Positions 46,979 to 60,974 of a stretch of DNA of 64,000 nucleotides are shown in pieces. This DNA comes from Odontesthes bonariensis. Its lineage: Eukaryota; Chordata; Actinopteri; Atheriniformes; Atherinopsidae. How positions within the stretch are numbered: the first letter of the stretch is position 1; the number at the start of each line of letters is the position of its first letter. The DNA lies in NCBI RefSeq assembly GCF_027942865.1, contig NC_134515.1, forward strand, positions 1,076,989-1,140,988. The letters are read 5' to 3'. The notes under the pieces were generated by a model. That model had not been told where the DNA came from and did no database searches. It saw only the letters and a list, made by a program, of their open reading frames with translations. The position numbers were made by a program, and so were the translations under genes.

Positions 46979-48355
46979 GAAGAGGCGAACTATCCCTTTA
47001 AAGAGGCAAACTGTCCCTTTAAAGAGGCGAACTGTCCCTTTAAAGAGGCGAACTGTCCCTTTAAAGGGGCAAACTGTCCCTTTAAAGAGGAGAACTGTCC
47101 CTTTAAAGAGGCGAACTGTCCCTTTAAAGAGGAGAACTGTCCCTTTAAAGGGGCAAACTGTCCCTTTAAAGAGGAGAACTGTCCCTTTAAAGAGGCGAAC
47201 TGTCCCTTTAAAGAGGCGAACTGTCCCTTTAAAGGGGCAAACTGTCCCTTTAAAGAGGCGAACTGTCCCTTTAAAGAGGAGAACTGTCCCTTTAAAGAGG
47301 CGAACTGTCCCTTTAAAGAGGAGAACTGTCCCTTTAAAGAGGCGAACTGTCCCTTTAAAGAGGCGAACTGTCCCTTTAAAGGGGCAAACTGTCCCTTTAA
47401 AGAGGAGAACTGTCCCTTTAAAGAGGCGAACTGTCCCTTTAAAGAGGAGAACTGTCCCTTTAAAGGGGCAAACTGTCCCTTTAAAGAGGAGAACTGTCCC
47501 TTTAAAGAGGCGAACTGTCCCTTTAAAGAGGCGAACTGTCCCTTTAAAGGGGCAAACTGTCCCTTTAAAGAGGCGAACTGTCCCTTTAAAGAGGCGAACT
47601 GTCCCTTTAAAGAGGAGAACTGTCCCTTTAAAGAGGCGAACTGTCCCTTTAAAGAGGAGAACTGTCCCTTTAAAGAGGCGAACTGTCCCTTTAAAGAGGC
47701 GAACTGTCCCTTTAAAGAGGAGAACTGTCCCTTTAGAGGCGAACTGTCCCTTTAAGGAGGCGAACTGTCCCTTTAGAGGAGAACTGTCCCTTTAAAGGGG
47801 CAAACTGTCCCTTTAGAGGCGAACTGTCCCTTTAAAGAGGTGAACTGTCCCTTTAAGGAGGCGAACTGTTCCTTTAGAGGCGAACTGTCCCTTTAAGGAG
47901 GCGAACTGTTCCTTTAGAGGCGAACTGTCCCTTTAAGGAGGCGAACTGTTCCTTTAGAGGCGAACTGTCCCTTTAAGGAGGCGAACTGTCCCTTTAGAGG
48001 AGAACTGTCCCTTTAGAGGAGAACTGTCCCTTTAGAGGAGAACTGTCCCTTTAAAGGGGCGAACTGTCCCTTTAGAGGCGAACTGTCCCTTTAAAGAGGC
48101 GAACTGTCCCTTTAAAGAGGTGAACTGTCCCTTTAAGGAGGCGAACTGTCCCTTTAAAGAGGTGAACTGTCCCTTTAAAGAGGTGAACTGTCCCTTTAAG
48201 GAGAACTGTCCCTTTAAGGAGAACTGTCCCTTTAAAGAGGCGAACTGTCCCTTTAAAGAGGCGAACTGTCCCTTTAAAGAGGTGAACTGTCCCTTTAAAG
48301 AGGTGAACTGTCCCTTTAAGGAGAACTGTCCCTTTAAAGGGGTCCCTTTAAGGGT
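46979..48355. repeat. Tandem array, 21-bp unit GAACTGTCCCTTTAAAGAGG
   Basis: About 66 copies between uxt and elk1. Variants: AAAGAGGC, AAAGAGGA, AAAGGGGC, AAGGAGGC and AGAGGC after CCCTTT. Nine units read CCCTTTAAAGGGG, containing CCTTTAAAGG. Frames of up to 331 codons are repeat translation. Confidence 0.96.
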
Positions 48356-49340
48356 CAAACTGAGCAAATCATAAAGTTATTAAACATCTTCCTGCTTCTA
48401 CGCTTACAGAACATGTTTCCAGTAAACAAATAAAACAACTCGTGGGCTCCTGTTTCCTCTGATAATTTAAAACTTTCCCTCCTGCTGCCACCGGAAGCCC
48501 GCAGCAGGTTTAATCTGCGGCTAACCTGGCTGATGAGAGCAGTGAGGAGGCGTGGAGCCCAGCGGGAACAAACCACTAACCCAGCCGGACTCCAGCCAAC
48601 AAACAGCCCGGAGGATTTTACACACAACTTTTCCCTCCGTGTTGGAGGTTTCTCGGTGAACTCCGCGGGTTGCAGTCCGCGGACAGCGGCGCTGTTTCGG
48701 GGCTGACGCACCAGCAGGAGAGCAGGGAGGCGGGGGCTGTCAGAGCGGCAGGCTAGGCTAGGCAGTTAGCACGCTAAGCTAACGGCTTCTCCGCCTACAG
48801 GACCTTAAACTTGTTAAAAACTTTTTAAAATCCCGCAGCAGCCTGATGTTTGATCCACCACCTTGAAACTCGGTGAGAATACTATAGTCATTTAGTTTTT
48901 TTAGCTCTCCTTTATCTCAGAAAGTGATCTTATAGGCGCTCGCATTGCTAGTTAGCATTGCTAGTTAGCATGCTAGTTAGCTTGCCTCAGCGTTGGTGAG
49001 GCTGTAACAGCGGGTCTGCTGGCGGGAGGAAGTTCCGCTGATGCGGGGCTCTCACAGGTCAGTCTGCCCTAGGGGTTGTGCGGATAACGGCCGGCGTGTG
49101 GGACACAAACAGACGGATTTATTTCGGTGCTTTTTGGGACGCTGCAGCCCTGAATTCCCCCGCTGTGGATGGGTGTTGTTAGCATGGAGGCAGGGGAGCC
49201 CGGCAGCTGCAGCTCGGAGCGGTTATATAACACCAGCAGGTCGGGAGAGAAGCTGCTGAACGTCGCCTCCTCCTCCCCAGCCTCCCCAGCCTCCTCATCC
49301 CGGCCCTGACAGCCGCAAACTGCTCCTTTACCCACTGAGA
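48356..49340 (+). promoter_or_regulatory. elk1: Probable elk1 promoter and 5' UTR region
   Basis: Mostly unique, moderately GC-rich sequence directly upstream of the presumed first exon. It includes a small GCTAGTTAGCATT tandem (48948-48980) and a GGTTATATAACACC palindrome near 49220. A short upstream frame ATG-GAGGAGGAG-TGA is at 49349-49363. No start site can be fixed. Confidence 0.35.
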
Positions 49341-49418
49341 ACCGGCCCATGGAGGAGGAGTGAGCCGCCGGAGGAGCGGACACGCAGCAGCCAGAAGCCC
49401 GAAACATTCCCGCTGAGG

Positions 49419-49443
49419 ATGGAGACCAACCCGCTCATCAACG
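49419..49443 (+). CDS. elk1: Possible upstream coding exon of elk1 (METNPLIN)
   Basis: ATG with A at -3 and G at +4, eight codons and one base, then donor G|GTGAGTG. Joined to the acceptor at 56272 (CC-ATG) it reads in frame into the canonical start, adding METNPLINA. Whether this exon belongs to elk1 rests on phase and position only. Confidence 0.45.
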
Positions 49444-52400
49444 GTGAGTGAGCGTGCGTGTGTGCCGCAGTCCTGCGTGTTCCTCAGCTGTGTGCGCGCC
49501 AACAGGTGTGTGCAGGCTGCCGAGGCCCGGGGCCCGAGGCCAAACTGCGGGGGCCCGGGCTGGTTAGGACCTGGCAGGCGTGCTGCTGCCAGCGGCTGGT
49601 AGACACCTGGAGGCCCGCTGATGGTGCTGGTCCCAGCAGGGTGGAGGTGGAGGAGCTGCTGTCTGCAGCAGGAGCTCCAACATAAAAACATCATAAAGTT
49701 TGTTTGGCTGCAGAAGTCCAGCTGGATCCTTCTGGGATCCTTTTGGGATCCTCTTGACCCGGGATGAAGGTGGACTTTAGGGGCTTTTATTCACCTTTTC
49801 AGGGTTTCTGCCTCCAAACTATCTGACTCTGGTTCATATTCTAACAGGTGGATGTGAGGTCACCTCAGGCTTTATCTCAGGCTTTATCTCAGGCTTTATC
49901 TCAGGCTTTATCTCAGGCTTTATCTCAGGCTTTATCTCAGGCTTTATCTCAGGTTTTATCTGAGGCTTTATCTCAGGTTTTATCTCAGGCTTTATCTCAG
50001 GCTTTATCTCAGGTTTTATCTCAGGCTTTATCTCAGGTTTTATCTCAGGCTTTATCTCAGGTTTTATCTCAGGTTTTATCTCAGGCTTTATCTCAGGCTT
50101 TATCTCAGGCTTTATCTCAGGTTTTATCTCAGGCTTTATCTCAGGTTTTATCTCAGGTTTTATCTCAGGCTTTATCTCAGGTTTTATCTCAGGTTTTATC
50201 TGAGGTTTTATCTCAGGCTTTATCTCAGGTTTTATCTCAGGCTTTATCTCAGGTTTTATCTCAGGCTTTATCTCAGGTTTGAACATGTTGACTCAGAACT
50301 CGCTGACAGGCAGAATTGGTGGTAAACAGCGGCCATGTTGGCTCTCAGGTGAGGTTCCTGCTGCAGGTGACTGAAGCCCTATTCGGACGGGACTAGTTCA
50401 ATGGGGGGACGTGTGGTAATGTTGGTTAACCAGACGACGCCAGGGAGAAGAAATGACCTATTCGGACGGGACAAGAAATCCCTGTAATATTCATCTAACA
50501 TGGGAGGAGTTTTCTTGAATATAAAGCATTCTGCTCCAAAATTATTGTATACAAACGCAGAAGACTTTTTTGTTTGTTTACCTGAATGATAAGTATTACT
50601 AAAACGTATTGTACAGTATAACAGAACAGAAGATTTATTCATTTTAGACCTTAATGTAAAGTACTGTTCACCAAAGGTTTTGCTCAGGATACTTATTTTA
50701 CCTGAATGTAAAGTATAGTTTAAAAAAAGGATTGCACAACGAAACTTAAGTGTCATTTTCTATTTTACACCTAATTGTTTCTCTCTTTAAAAGGATGTGA
50801 CGATATATTCCGTACTTATTACCGAAGGTCGCATTCGCACGGGATTAGTATTACCTATGGTAGATACTCCGGACCGTTTCACAGGAGGTAGAATTCTCGG
50901 CAAAGTTTACCGACATACTCCGCTATCTTTACTGACATGGCGCGTTCGGACGGGACTAGATCTCCCGGTTATTATTACTTTAGCCCAGGTCCCCCCATTA
51001 AACTAGTCCCGTCCGAATAGGGCTTAAGATGGAGCGTACTATGATCACAGGTTGTAACGTTGCCTTAAAGCGGTTGTTGGAAGGCAAACTCTCTGGATGC
51101 AGATCATCTGGGTTGGAACAAGCTTTTACTGATGAACTGAGGTTCACTTTAATCTTTGAGTCCACGCTGCTGAACGTGTTGCAGCACCACAAAGTTTATT
51201 CAGGTCCTCCATTATCTGTCAGATAAATAATTTCACAATAAAAACTGTTTAAAAGAGAAAAATATTCATCATGAACTAAAAACATATTTATCTCAAAACA
51301 TCCCTCCTCCTGATACAGATAACAGGACTATAGAACAGCAGCTACTAGCTTTCTAGCTAACATCCAGCTGTGTTAGCATCTGTTAAAATCCTTCTGTTCT
51401 CTGCTAGCATCCTACTAGCGTCCTTCTGTTCTCTGCTAGCGTCCTGCTAGCTTCCTTCTGTTCTCTGCTAGCTTCCTTCTGTTCTCTGCTAGCTTCCTTC
51501 TGTTCTCTGCTAGCTTCCTTCTGTTCTCTGCTAGCTTCCTTCTGTTCTCTGCTAGCTTCCTTCTGTTCCCTGCTAGCATCCTTCTGTTCTCTGCTAGCAT
51601 CCTTCTGTTCTGCTAGCATCCTTCTGTTCTCTGCTAGATTTCTTCTGTTCTCTGCTAGCATCCTTCTGTTCTCTGCTAGCATCCTTCTGTTCTCTGCTAG
51701 ATTTCTTCTGTTCTCTGCTAGCATCCTTCTGTTCTCTGCTAGCATCCTTCTGTTCTCTGCTAGCATCCTTCTGTTCTCTGCTAGTTTCCTTCTGTTCTCT
51801 GCTAGCTTCCTTCTGTTCTCTGCTAGCATCCTTCTGTTCTCTGCTAGCTCCCTTCTGTTCTCTGCTAGCATCCTTCTGTTCTCTGCTAGCATCCTTCTGT
51901 TCTCTGCTAGCATCCTTCTGTTCTCTGCTAGCTCCCTTCTGCTCTCCGTTAGCTTCCTTCTGTTCTCTGCTAGCTCCCTTCTGTTCTCTGCTAGCTTCCT
52001 TCTGTTCTCTGCTAGCATCCTTCTGTTCTCTGCTAGCATCCTTCTGTTCTCTGCTAGCTTCCTTCTGTTCTCTGCTAGCTTCCTTCTGTTCTCTGCTAGC
52101 TTCCTTTTGTTCTCTGCTAGCTTCCTTCTAGCTTCCTTCTGTTCTCTGCTAGCTTCCTACTAGCATCCTTCTGTTCTCTGCTAGCTTCCTTCTGTTCTCT
52201 GCTAGCTTCCTTCTGTTCTCTGCTAGCTTCCTTCTGTTCTCTGCTAGCTTCCTTCTGTTCTCTGCTAGCTCCCTTCTGTTCTCTGCTAGCTTCCTTCTGT
52301 TCTCTGATAGCTTCCTTCTGTTCTCTGCTAGCTTCCTTCTAGCGTGTGAACTGGCTGCTTTCTGCTGTAGCATTGATGTTGTGCTATCGTGCTAAGCTAA

Positions 52401-55400
52401 CAGGCTTTTACAGTGGACACACTGTACAGTATTTCCTCGTTTTGTTCACGTTGTGCGACAGTAAAAAGTGTCCGTGTGAAACGGGGCGACCGCTGAGCAG
52501 AACATGTTGGTGGGAGTTAAACCAAGCATCGAAGCTGATCGTTTGCATCGACTATTTTTAGTAATCGAGTTAATGGATGAACCGTTTGCTTTGATCAGGA
52601 ACAGTTTGAGAACCTGTCGGCCCAGAAATGTCCTTCCAGTCCAACCTGAACTTCAGAGTTTAGAGATGAATCTGTTTTTTCTTGATGTTGATGACTCTGG
52701 TCCATCAGCTGCTTCATCTTGCTTGTGTTCACTAACTTCCTGCCAGCATTGATCCATCTCCTGGGATGGTTCTGTGATAAACTCCCTCCTGGTTCCCGGG
52801 CAGATCAGATCTATCAGGTGCTGATTGGACGTCATAAACGCCATCGCTGTTGGTGGAGTCTGAAGCCGCCGCCGTCCGAGAGTCAAACCGTAAAAGGCTT
52901 AAAGGTTCAGGTGTCAGAGGAACTGAAAACGGATCACAGTTTGTTCTGCAGAGGAACCTCAGTCGGGTTCTGTTTCAGGCTGATCTGAGCGCTCAGCTCC
53001 TCCATCAGACCTACATTTCACCTACAAACAAAACATAAATGAATAAACATGTTGTCATGGCGACGCTGACGCACAGCGCAGGGATGTTGTGGTGCTGATG
53101 AGCCACTCGTGACAGATGGGAGGTGTCGGCGCTGTCAGAAATACTGTCAGGAACGTTAAATCCTGCTTCACAAAGCAAAAGGTGAAAAAAACTATTTTCT
53201 TTATTAAAGGTGACATGTTGACATCCTAACTGAGGCAAAAGTGTGAAACTGCAGAGAAAAAACTGCACAATCCAACATCAACGTGGAAATTTAAACTAAA
53301 ACCGGCTGAAAGTCCCTCACTAAGACCAGATAACACACGTGTTTTATCTAAGGTGTTTGTGTTCTAAATGTTCCAGTAAACTGATGAAGGAGACAAAACG
53401 GCGGATCAGAGAATCAGGATCTGATTAAAGACGTTTTACTGATTCTCCCTGAGGTTCACGTCACTGATTTTTCTGTGGATAAAATGAGAGAAAAACATGA
53501 AAAAGGTCAGAAGTTGGAACAGCTTTGTTCATAGTTGAGTTCATGAACTCAGAAAAGGAAAAAATAACAGAAACTTTAGAGGGGGGCGGGGCTTTGGATG
53601 CTGGGGGCGGGGCTTCAGGGGGCGGGTGTGGCATGGTGAGTGACAGCTAGCTGCTCCCTGAGTCTCGTTGCCTTCAGGAACAGATGTTAGAAGTTCAGGA
53701 AGTGGTTGTTGGTCCCAAAACATCAGAATTTATATAAAAGTTATTATAAATATAAAGTTATTATAAAGTTGTTATAAATATAAAGTTATTATAAATATAA
53801 AGTTATTATAATATAAAGTTATTATAAATATAAAGTTGTTATAAATATAAAGTTGTTATAAATGTTTAAATTTGGAGTAAAGTTTGAGGGCAGCAGCTGC
53901 AGCTCCTCGACCTTTTCTGTCCTCCCGCCTTGGTTACCGTTGATGAAAGGTCGGTCACCATGGCGATGGTTTCCAGGCTGTCTGACAGCTTTGTTGTGTA
54001 ATAGGTCAGTGGATGCTAATGAGTTTCATTTCCCTGGCTGTAATGTGTTTAATGTCAGCCTGTTTCAGCCTCAGAGCGCGTTCGCCTTTACTCTGTGTTC
54101 ACCTCATGTTCCACAAACCTCAGTTAGCTCTGCTAACCTGCAGCTAACCTGCAGCTAACCTGCTGCTAACCTGCAGCTAACCTGCTGCTAACATGCAGCT
54201 AACATGCAGCTAACCTGCTGCTAACCTGCTGCTAACCTGCAGCTAACCTGATGCTAACCTGCAGCTAACCTGCTGCTAACCTGCTGCTAACCTGCAGCTA
54301 ACCTGCTGCTAACCTGCTGCTAACCTGCAGCTAACCTGCTGCTAACATGCAGCTAACCTGCTGCTAACCTGCAGCTAACATGCAGCTAACCTGGTGCTAA
54401 CCTGCTGCTAACCTGCAGCTAACCTGCTGCTAACATGCAGCTAACCTGCTGCTAACCTGCTGCTAACCTGCTGCTAACCGCGTGCTGCTAACCTGCAGCT
54501 AACCTGCTGCTAACAGCGTGCTGCTAACATGCTGCTAACCTGGTGCTAACAGCGTGCTGCTAACCTGCTGCTAACCTGCTGCTAACAGCGTGCTGCTAAC
54601 CGCATGCTGCTAACCTACTGCTAACATGCAGCTAACCTGCTGCTAACAGCGTGCTGCTAACCTGCTGCTAACCTGCAGCTAACCTGCTGCTAACCTGCTA
54701 CTAACAGCATGCTGCTAACCTGCTGCTAACCTTCTGCTAACAGCGTGCTGCTAACCTGCTGCTAACCTGCTACTAACAGCATGCTGCTAACCTGCTGCTA
54801 ACCTTCTGCTAACATCGTGCTGCTAACCTGCTGCTAACCTGCTACTAACAGCATGCTGCTAACCTGTGTTCATCAGTCCAACTCTGACCCTCAGTCTGGG
54901 CTGTCAGGGGTTCATCAGTCCAACTCTGACCCTCAATCTGGGCTGTCAGGGGTTCATCAGTCCAACTCTGACCCTCAGTCTGGGCTGACAGGGGTTCATC
55001 AGTCCAACTCTGACCCTCAGTCTGGGCTATCAGGGGTTCATCAGTCCAACTCTGACCCTCAGTCTGGGCTATCAGGGGTTCATCAGTCCAACTATGACCC
55101 TCAGTCTGGGCTGTCAGGGGTTCATCAGTCCAAATCTGACCCTCAGTCTGGGCTGACAGGGGTTCATCAGTCTAACTCTGACCCTCAGTCTGGGCTGTCA
55201 GGGGTTCATCAGTCCAAATCTGACCCTCAGTCTGGGCTGACAGGGGTTCATCAGTCCAAATCTGACCCTCAGTCTGGGCTGACAGGGGTTCATCAGTCTA
55301 ACTCTGACCCTCAGTCTGGGCTGTCAGGGGTTCATCAGTCCAAATCTGACCCTCAGTCTGGGCTGTCAGGGGTTCATCAGTCCAACTCTGACCCTCAGTC

Positions 55401-58400
55401 TGGGCTATCAGGGGTTCATCAGTCCAACTATGACCCTCAGTCTGGGCTATCAGGGGTTCATCAGTCCAAATCTGACCCTCAGTCTGGGCTGACAGGGGTT
55501 CATCAGTCCAAATCTGACCCTCAGTCTGGGCTGACAGGGGTTCATCAGTCCAAATCTGACCCTCAGTCTGGGCTGTCAGGGGTTCATCAGTCCAACTCTG
55601 ACCCTCAGTCTGGGCTGTCAGGGGTTCATCAGTCCAAATCTGACCCTCAGTCTGGGCTGACAGGGGTTCATCAGTCCAACTCTGACCCTCAGTCTGGGCT
55701 GTCAGGGGTTCATCAGTCCAAATCTGACCCTCAGTCTGGGCTGACAGGGGTTCATCAGTCCAAATCTGACCCTCAGTCTGGGCTGTCAGGGGTTCATCAG
55801 TCCAACTCTGACCCTCAGTCTGGGCTGTCAGGGGTTCATCAGCCAAATCTGACCCTCAGTCTGGGCTGACAGGGGTTCATCGGTCCAACTCTGACCCTCA
55901 GTCTGGGCTGACAGGGGTTCATCAGTCCAACTCTTACCCTCAGTCTGGGCTGTCAGGGGTTCATCAGTCCAACTCTGACCGTCAGTCTGGGCTGACAGGG
56001 GTTCATCAGTCCAACTCTGACCCTCAGTTTGGGCTGTCAGGGGTTCATCAGTCCAACTCTGACCCTCAGTCTGGGCTGTCAGGTGTTCATCAGTCCAAAT
56101 CTGACCCTCAGTCTGGGCTGTCAGGTGTTCATCAGAACCTGCCGACAGATCCAGGTGTTCATGTTATTACCTGTTCTGGGATCACATTGTTCCGTTTAAA
56201 TCACCTTTTTCACCTTAAACTGTTACCGATTTGAAGAATATTCCTGAAACAGAACCTCCGTGTCGTTTCAGCCATGGACCCGTCCATCACGCTGTGGCAG
56301 TTCCTGCTCCACCTGCTGGAGGACCAGCGCCAGCGCCACCTGATCTCCTGGACGGGCGAGGACGGCGAGTTCAAGCTGCTGGACCCTGAGGAGGTGGCGC
56401 GGCTGTGGGGGCGCCGCAAGAACAAGACCAACATGAACTACGACAAGCTGAGCCGGGCGCTGCGCTACTACTACGACAAGGTGGGTTCTACCGGTGTGGT
56501 TCTACTAGTGTGGTTCTACCGGTGTGGCTCTACCGGTGTGGCTCTACCGGTGTGGCTCTACCGGTGTGGCTCTACCGGGGTGGCTCTACCGGTGTGGCTC
56601 TACCGGTGTGGTTCTACCGGTGTGGTTCTACTAGTGTGGCTCTACCGGGGTGGCTCAACCGGTGTGGTTCTACCGGGGTGGTTCTACCGGTGTGGTTCTA
56701 CCGGGGTGGTTCTACCGGGGTGGTTCTACCAGTGTGGTTCTACCGGTGTGGCTCTACTGGTGTGGTTCTACCGGTGTGGTTCTACCAGTGTGGTTCTACC
56801 GGTGTGGCTCTACTAGTGTGGTTCTACCGGTGTGGCTCTACTAGTGTGGTTCTACCGGTGTGGTTCTACCGGTGTGGTTCTACCGGTGTGGTTCTACCGG
56901 GGTGGTTCTACCGGTGTGGCTCTACCGGTGTGGTTCTACCGGTGTGGTTCTACCGGTGTGGTTCTACCGGTGTGGTTCTACCGGTGTGGCTCTACTGGTG
57001 TGGTTCTACCGGGGTGGTTCTACCGGTGTGGTTCTACCGGGGTGGTTCTACCGGTGTGGTTCTACCGGTGTGGTTCTACCGGTGTGGCTCTACTAGTGTG
57101 GTTCTACCGGTGTGGTGGTTCTACCGGTGTGGTGGTTCTACCGGTGTGGTTCTACTAGTGTGGTTCTACCGGTGTGATTCTACTAGTGTGGTTCTACTAG
57201 TGTGGTTCTACCGGTGTGGTTCTACCGGGGTGGTTCTACCGGTGTGGTTCTACTAGTGTGGTTCTACCGGTGTGGTTCTACTAGTGTGGTTCTACTAGTG
57301 TGGTTCTACCGGGGTGGTTCTACCGGTGTGGTTCTACCGGGGTGGTTCTACCGGGGTGGTTCTACCAGTGTGGTTCTACCGGGGTGGTTCTACCGGTGTG
57401 GTTCTACCGGGGTGGTTCTACCGGTGTGGTTCTACCGGGGTGGTTCTACCGGTGTGGTTCTACCGGGGTGGTTCTACCGGTGTGGCTCTACCGGTGTGGT
57501 TCTACCGGGGTGGTTCTACCGGTGTGGTTCTACTAGTGTGGTTCTACCGGGGTGGTTCTACCGGTGTGGTTCTACTAGTGTGGCTCTACCGGTGTGGTTC
57601 TACTAGTGTGGTTCTACCGGTGTGGTTCTACCAGTGTGGTTCTACCGGGGTGGTTCTACCGGGGTGGTTCTACCGGTGTGGTTCTACTAGTGTGGTTCTA
57701 CCGGGGTGGTTCTACCGGTGTGGTTCTACTAGTGTGGCTCTACCGGTGTGGTTCTACTAGTGTGGTTCTACCGGTGTGGCTCTACTAGTGTGGTTCTACC
57801 GGTGTGGCTCTACTAGTGTGGCTCTACCGGGGTGGTTCTACCGGTGTGGTTCTACCGGTGTGGTTCTACCGGTGTGGCTCTACTGGTGTGGTTCTACCGG
57901 TGTGGTTCTACCGGTGTGGCTCTACTAGTGTGGTTCTACCGGTGTGGTGGTTCTACCGGTGTGATTCTACTAGTGTGGTTCTACTAGTGTGGTTCTACTA
58001 GTGTGGTTCTACCGGTGTGGTTCTACCGGGGTGGTTCTACCGGGGTGGTTCTACCAGTGTGGTTCTACCGGTGTGGCTCTACTAGTGTGGTTCTACCGGT
58101 GTGGTTCTACCGGTGTGGTTCTACCGGTGTGGCTCTACCGGGGTGGTTCTACCGGTGTGGTTCTACCGGTGGGGTTCTACTAGTGTGGTTCTACCGGTGT
58201 GGTTCTACCGGTGGGGTTCTACCGGTGGGGTTCTACTAGTGTGGTTCTACCGGTGTGGTTCTACCGGTGTGGTTCTACCGGTGTGGCTCTACCGGTGTGG
58301 TTCTACCGGTGTGGCTCTACCGGGGTGGTTCTACCGGTGTGGCTCTACCGGGGTGGTTCTACCGGGGTGGTTCTACCGCTGGTGCTGTCTCAGTTTGATT

Positions 58401-60941
58401 GATCTGGTCCGGTTCTGTGTGATTGAACCGGTTCTATGTGATTGATCCGGTTCTGTGTGATTGATCCGGTTCTGTGTGATTGATCCGGTTCTGTCTCAGT
58501 GTGATTGAACCGGTTCTGTGTAATTGATCCGGTCCGGTTCTCTTCCAGAACATCATCAAGAAGGTGAGCGGGCAGAAGTTCGTGTATAAGTTCGTGAGCC
58601 AGCCCGACCCGTCGCTGGCTGACGGCGGCAGCGAGGACGGCCAGAGGAGGGACCCCGCCGACCCCAGCAGCCAGTTAAAGGGCCTCGGGGGCGTGGCCTC
58701 CACCTGTCCGTCAAAGGGCCTTCCCCAGGTAGGCTTTGTTGTTACTGACTCACCTTCTGACTCACCGTCCCCTCTGCTGACCGATGACCTCTGACCCTTA
58801 GCGCCCGGTGCTCAGCGGCGCCCAGAGGAGCTCCAGGAACGACTACATGAAGTCCGGCCTCTACTCCACCTTCACCATCCAGTCCCTGCAGAACGCGCCC
58901 AACCCACGGCCAATCAAATCAGAGCTCCTGCTGCAGCAAGACCAGGTGACCAAGGTGGACCGCGCCCCAAGAGAGGTGAGTGGGGGCTCCTTTTATTTAT
59001 TTATTAATTAATTTATTTATTATCTATGGAACGCGGTGGGGGTTCCTTTTATTGTTTGTTTATTTATTTATTGTTTATTTCTTGGTTATTTCTTGGTTTA
59101 TTTATTTATTATCTGTGAAACCCGACTCACCTTAACGCAGAACCAAACGACGTTAGGCTGTAAAGTTAGTTTAGGCTGTAAAGCTAGCGTTAGCCTGTAA
59201 AGTTAGTGTTAGCATGTAAAGTTAGTGTTAGCCTGTAAACTTAGCGTTAGGCTGTAAACTTAGCATTAGCCTGTAAACTTAGCGTTAGCATGTAAAGCTA
59301 GTGTTAGCCTGTAAACATATCGTTAGCCTGTAAACTTAGCGTTAGCATGTAAAGCTAGCATTAGCCTGTAAACTTAGCGTTACGCTGTAAAGTTAGTGTT
59401 AGCCGGTAAAGTTAGTGTTAGCCTGTTAACTTAGCATTAGCCTGTAAACTTAGCGTTACGCTGTAAAGTTAGTGTTAGCCGGTAAAGTTAGTGTTAGCCT
59501 GTAAACTTAGCGTTAGGCTGTAAACTTAGCGTTAGCTTGAGCGCTTGTTCTAATCATGTGTCCGATCCGGATCAGAACCTGTGCTGAACCTGAGCTGAAC
59601 CTGATCTTCCTCCTCCTCCTCCTCCTCCTCCTCAGGTGTGTGGCTTGCCAGAGTCTAAGTCCTCCTCGTCAGCAGGTGGCGCTGTGGACTCTGCTCTCCA
59701 GGTGATCGTCACTCAGACGTCTCCCTGTCCAACTCCGGCGCTCAGCCCACAGATCCCGGCCAACGCTGCCAGCCAATCACAGGTTAGTATCTGGCTCCAC
59801 CTCCCAGGAGCTGAGTGGGACGATTTGGGGCTTCAGAACTGACCCGTCCCGTCTCCTCCCACAGAACCCTTCAGGGCCCGCTCTGAACGAGCCTCCTCAG
59901 ATCTATCTCACCAACGTCGGGGACCCGTCCTCCCTCATCCCTCTGGGACCCGTCGGGGGGGCCGGCCCTCCTGCCCAGCAGGATGACTGCGGTGGAGCCG
60001 CCGCCGCCTTCCCCCCTCACCCCCCGCCCGTGTTCGTCATCATCAACCCGTCGCCCCCCCAGCAGCCGGTGGCGGCCATGACGGCCGGCCCCCCCGCCCG
60101 CGCTCTGCCCCCCATCATCATCAAGGAGGAGAACCTGCCGTCGGAGGAGGAGTTCCTGGAGATGGTGAAGCAGGCGGAGGTGAGAGGAAGTGACATCACA
60201 GCATGATGTCATCACAGCATGATGTCATCGCCCCGGCTCTGTCTGAAACTATTGCTCTGCTCCTCCCTCAGGTTCCTCAGCTGGGCTGCGGGTCGGGGGA
60301 ACCAGAACCTCGCCTCAGCGTGGTGGAGAGCCCAGAGCCCGGGGTCGAAGGTCAGCCCGGAGCAGGGGGGGCGGGGCCAGAGGAGGGCGGCGGAGACGCA
60401 CCAACAGGTAACAGGAAGTGGGTTCAGTCAGGTGACCCGGGCAGGAAGTGGAAACTGTGCTGGTTCCGCTCGGGTCGTGATGAACACTCGTCTGTTTGTC
60501 TCTCCGTCTCTGTCAGATCCCTCCGTTCCTCCAGCGACCTCCTCGCCAGCCGTGACCTCGCCCTCGGACGCCGTTCCTCCCAAACCGAAGAAGCCGCGGG
60601 GCCTGGAGCTGCCCTCCTCCCCCTCGCTGCCCCCCGGCCTCTCGCTGGATAAGGTGTGCAGACAGCCGTGCACTGTTTGACTTTCTGAGCTCAGGCTGTG
60701 TTCGAAACCGCCTACTACATACTACATACTACATACTACATACTGCATACTAAATACTAAATAGTACATACTGCATACTGCATACTGCATACTACATACT
60801 GCATACTGTATACTGCATACTACATACTACATACTGCATACTACATACTACATACCGCATACCGCATACTACATACCGCATACCGCATACTGCATACTAC
60901 ATACTACTTACTACATACTGCATACTACATACTGCATACTA

Positions 60942-60974
<33 letters not shown>

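Noticed and set aside
48355-48711. 118-codon minus frame upstream of elk1
   Set aside because: No motif, and it begins in the tandem array region. Kept only as possible promoter or 5' UTR sequence.
54853-55869. 338-codon plus frame with 14-residue repeats
   Set aside because: The 42-bp unit is a multiple of three and lacks stops. It lies within elk1 intron 1, and the opposite strand is also open.
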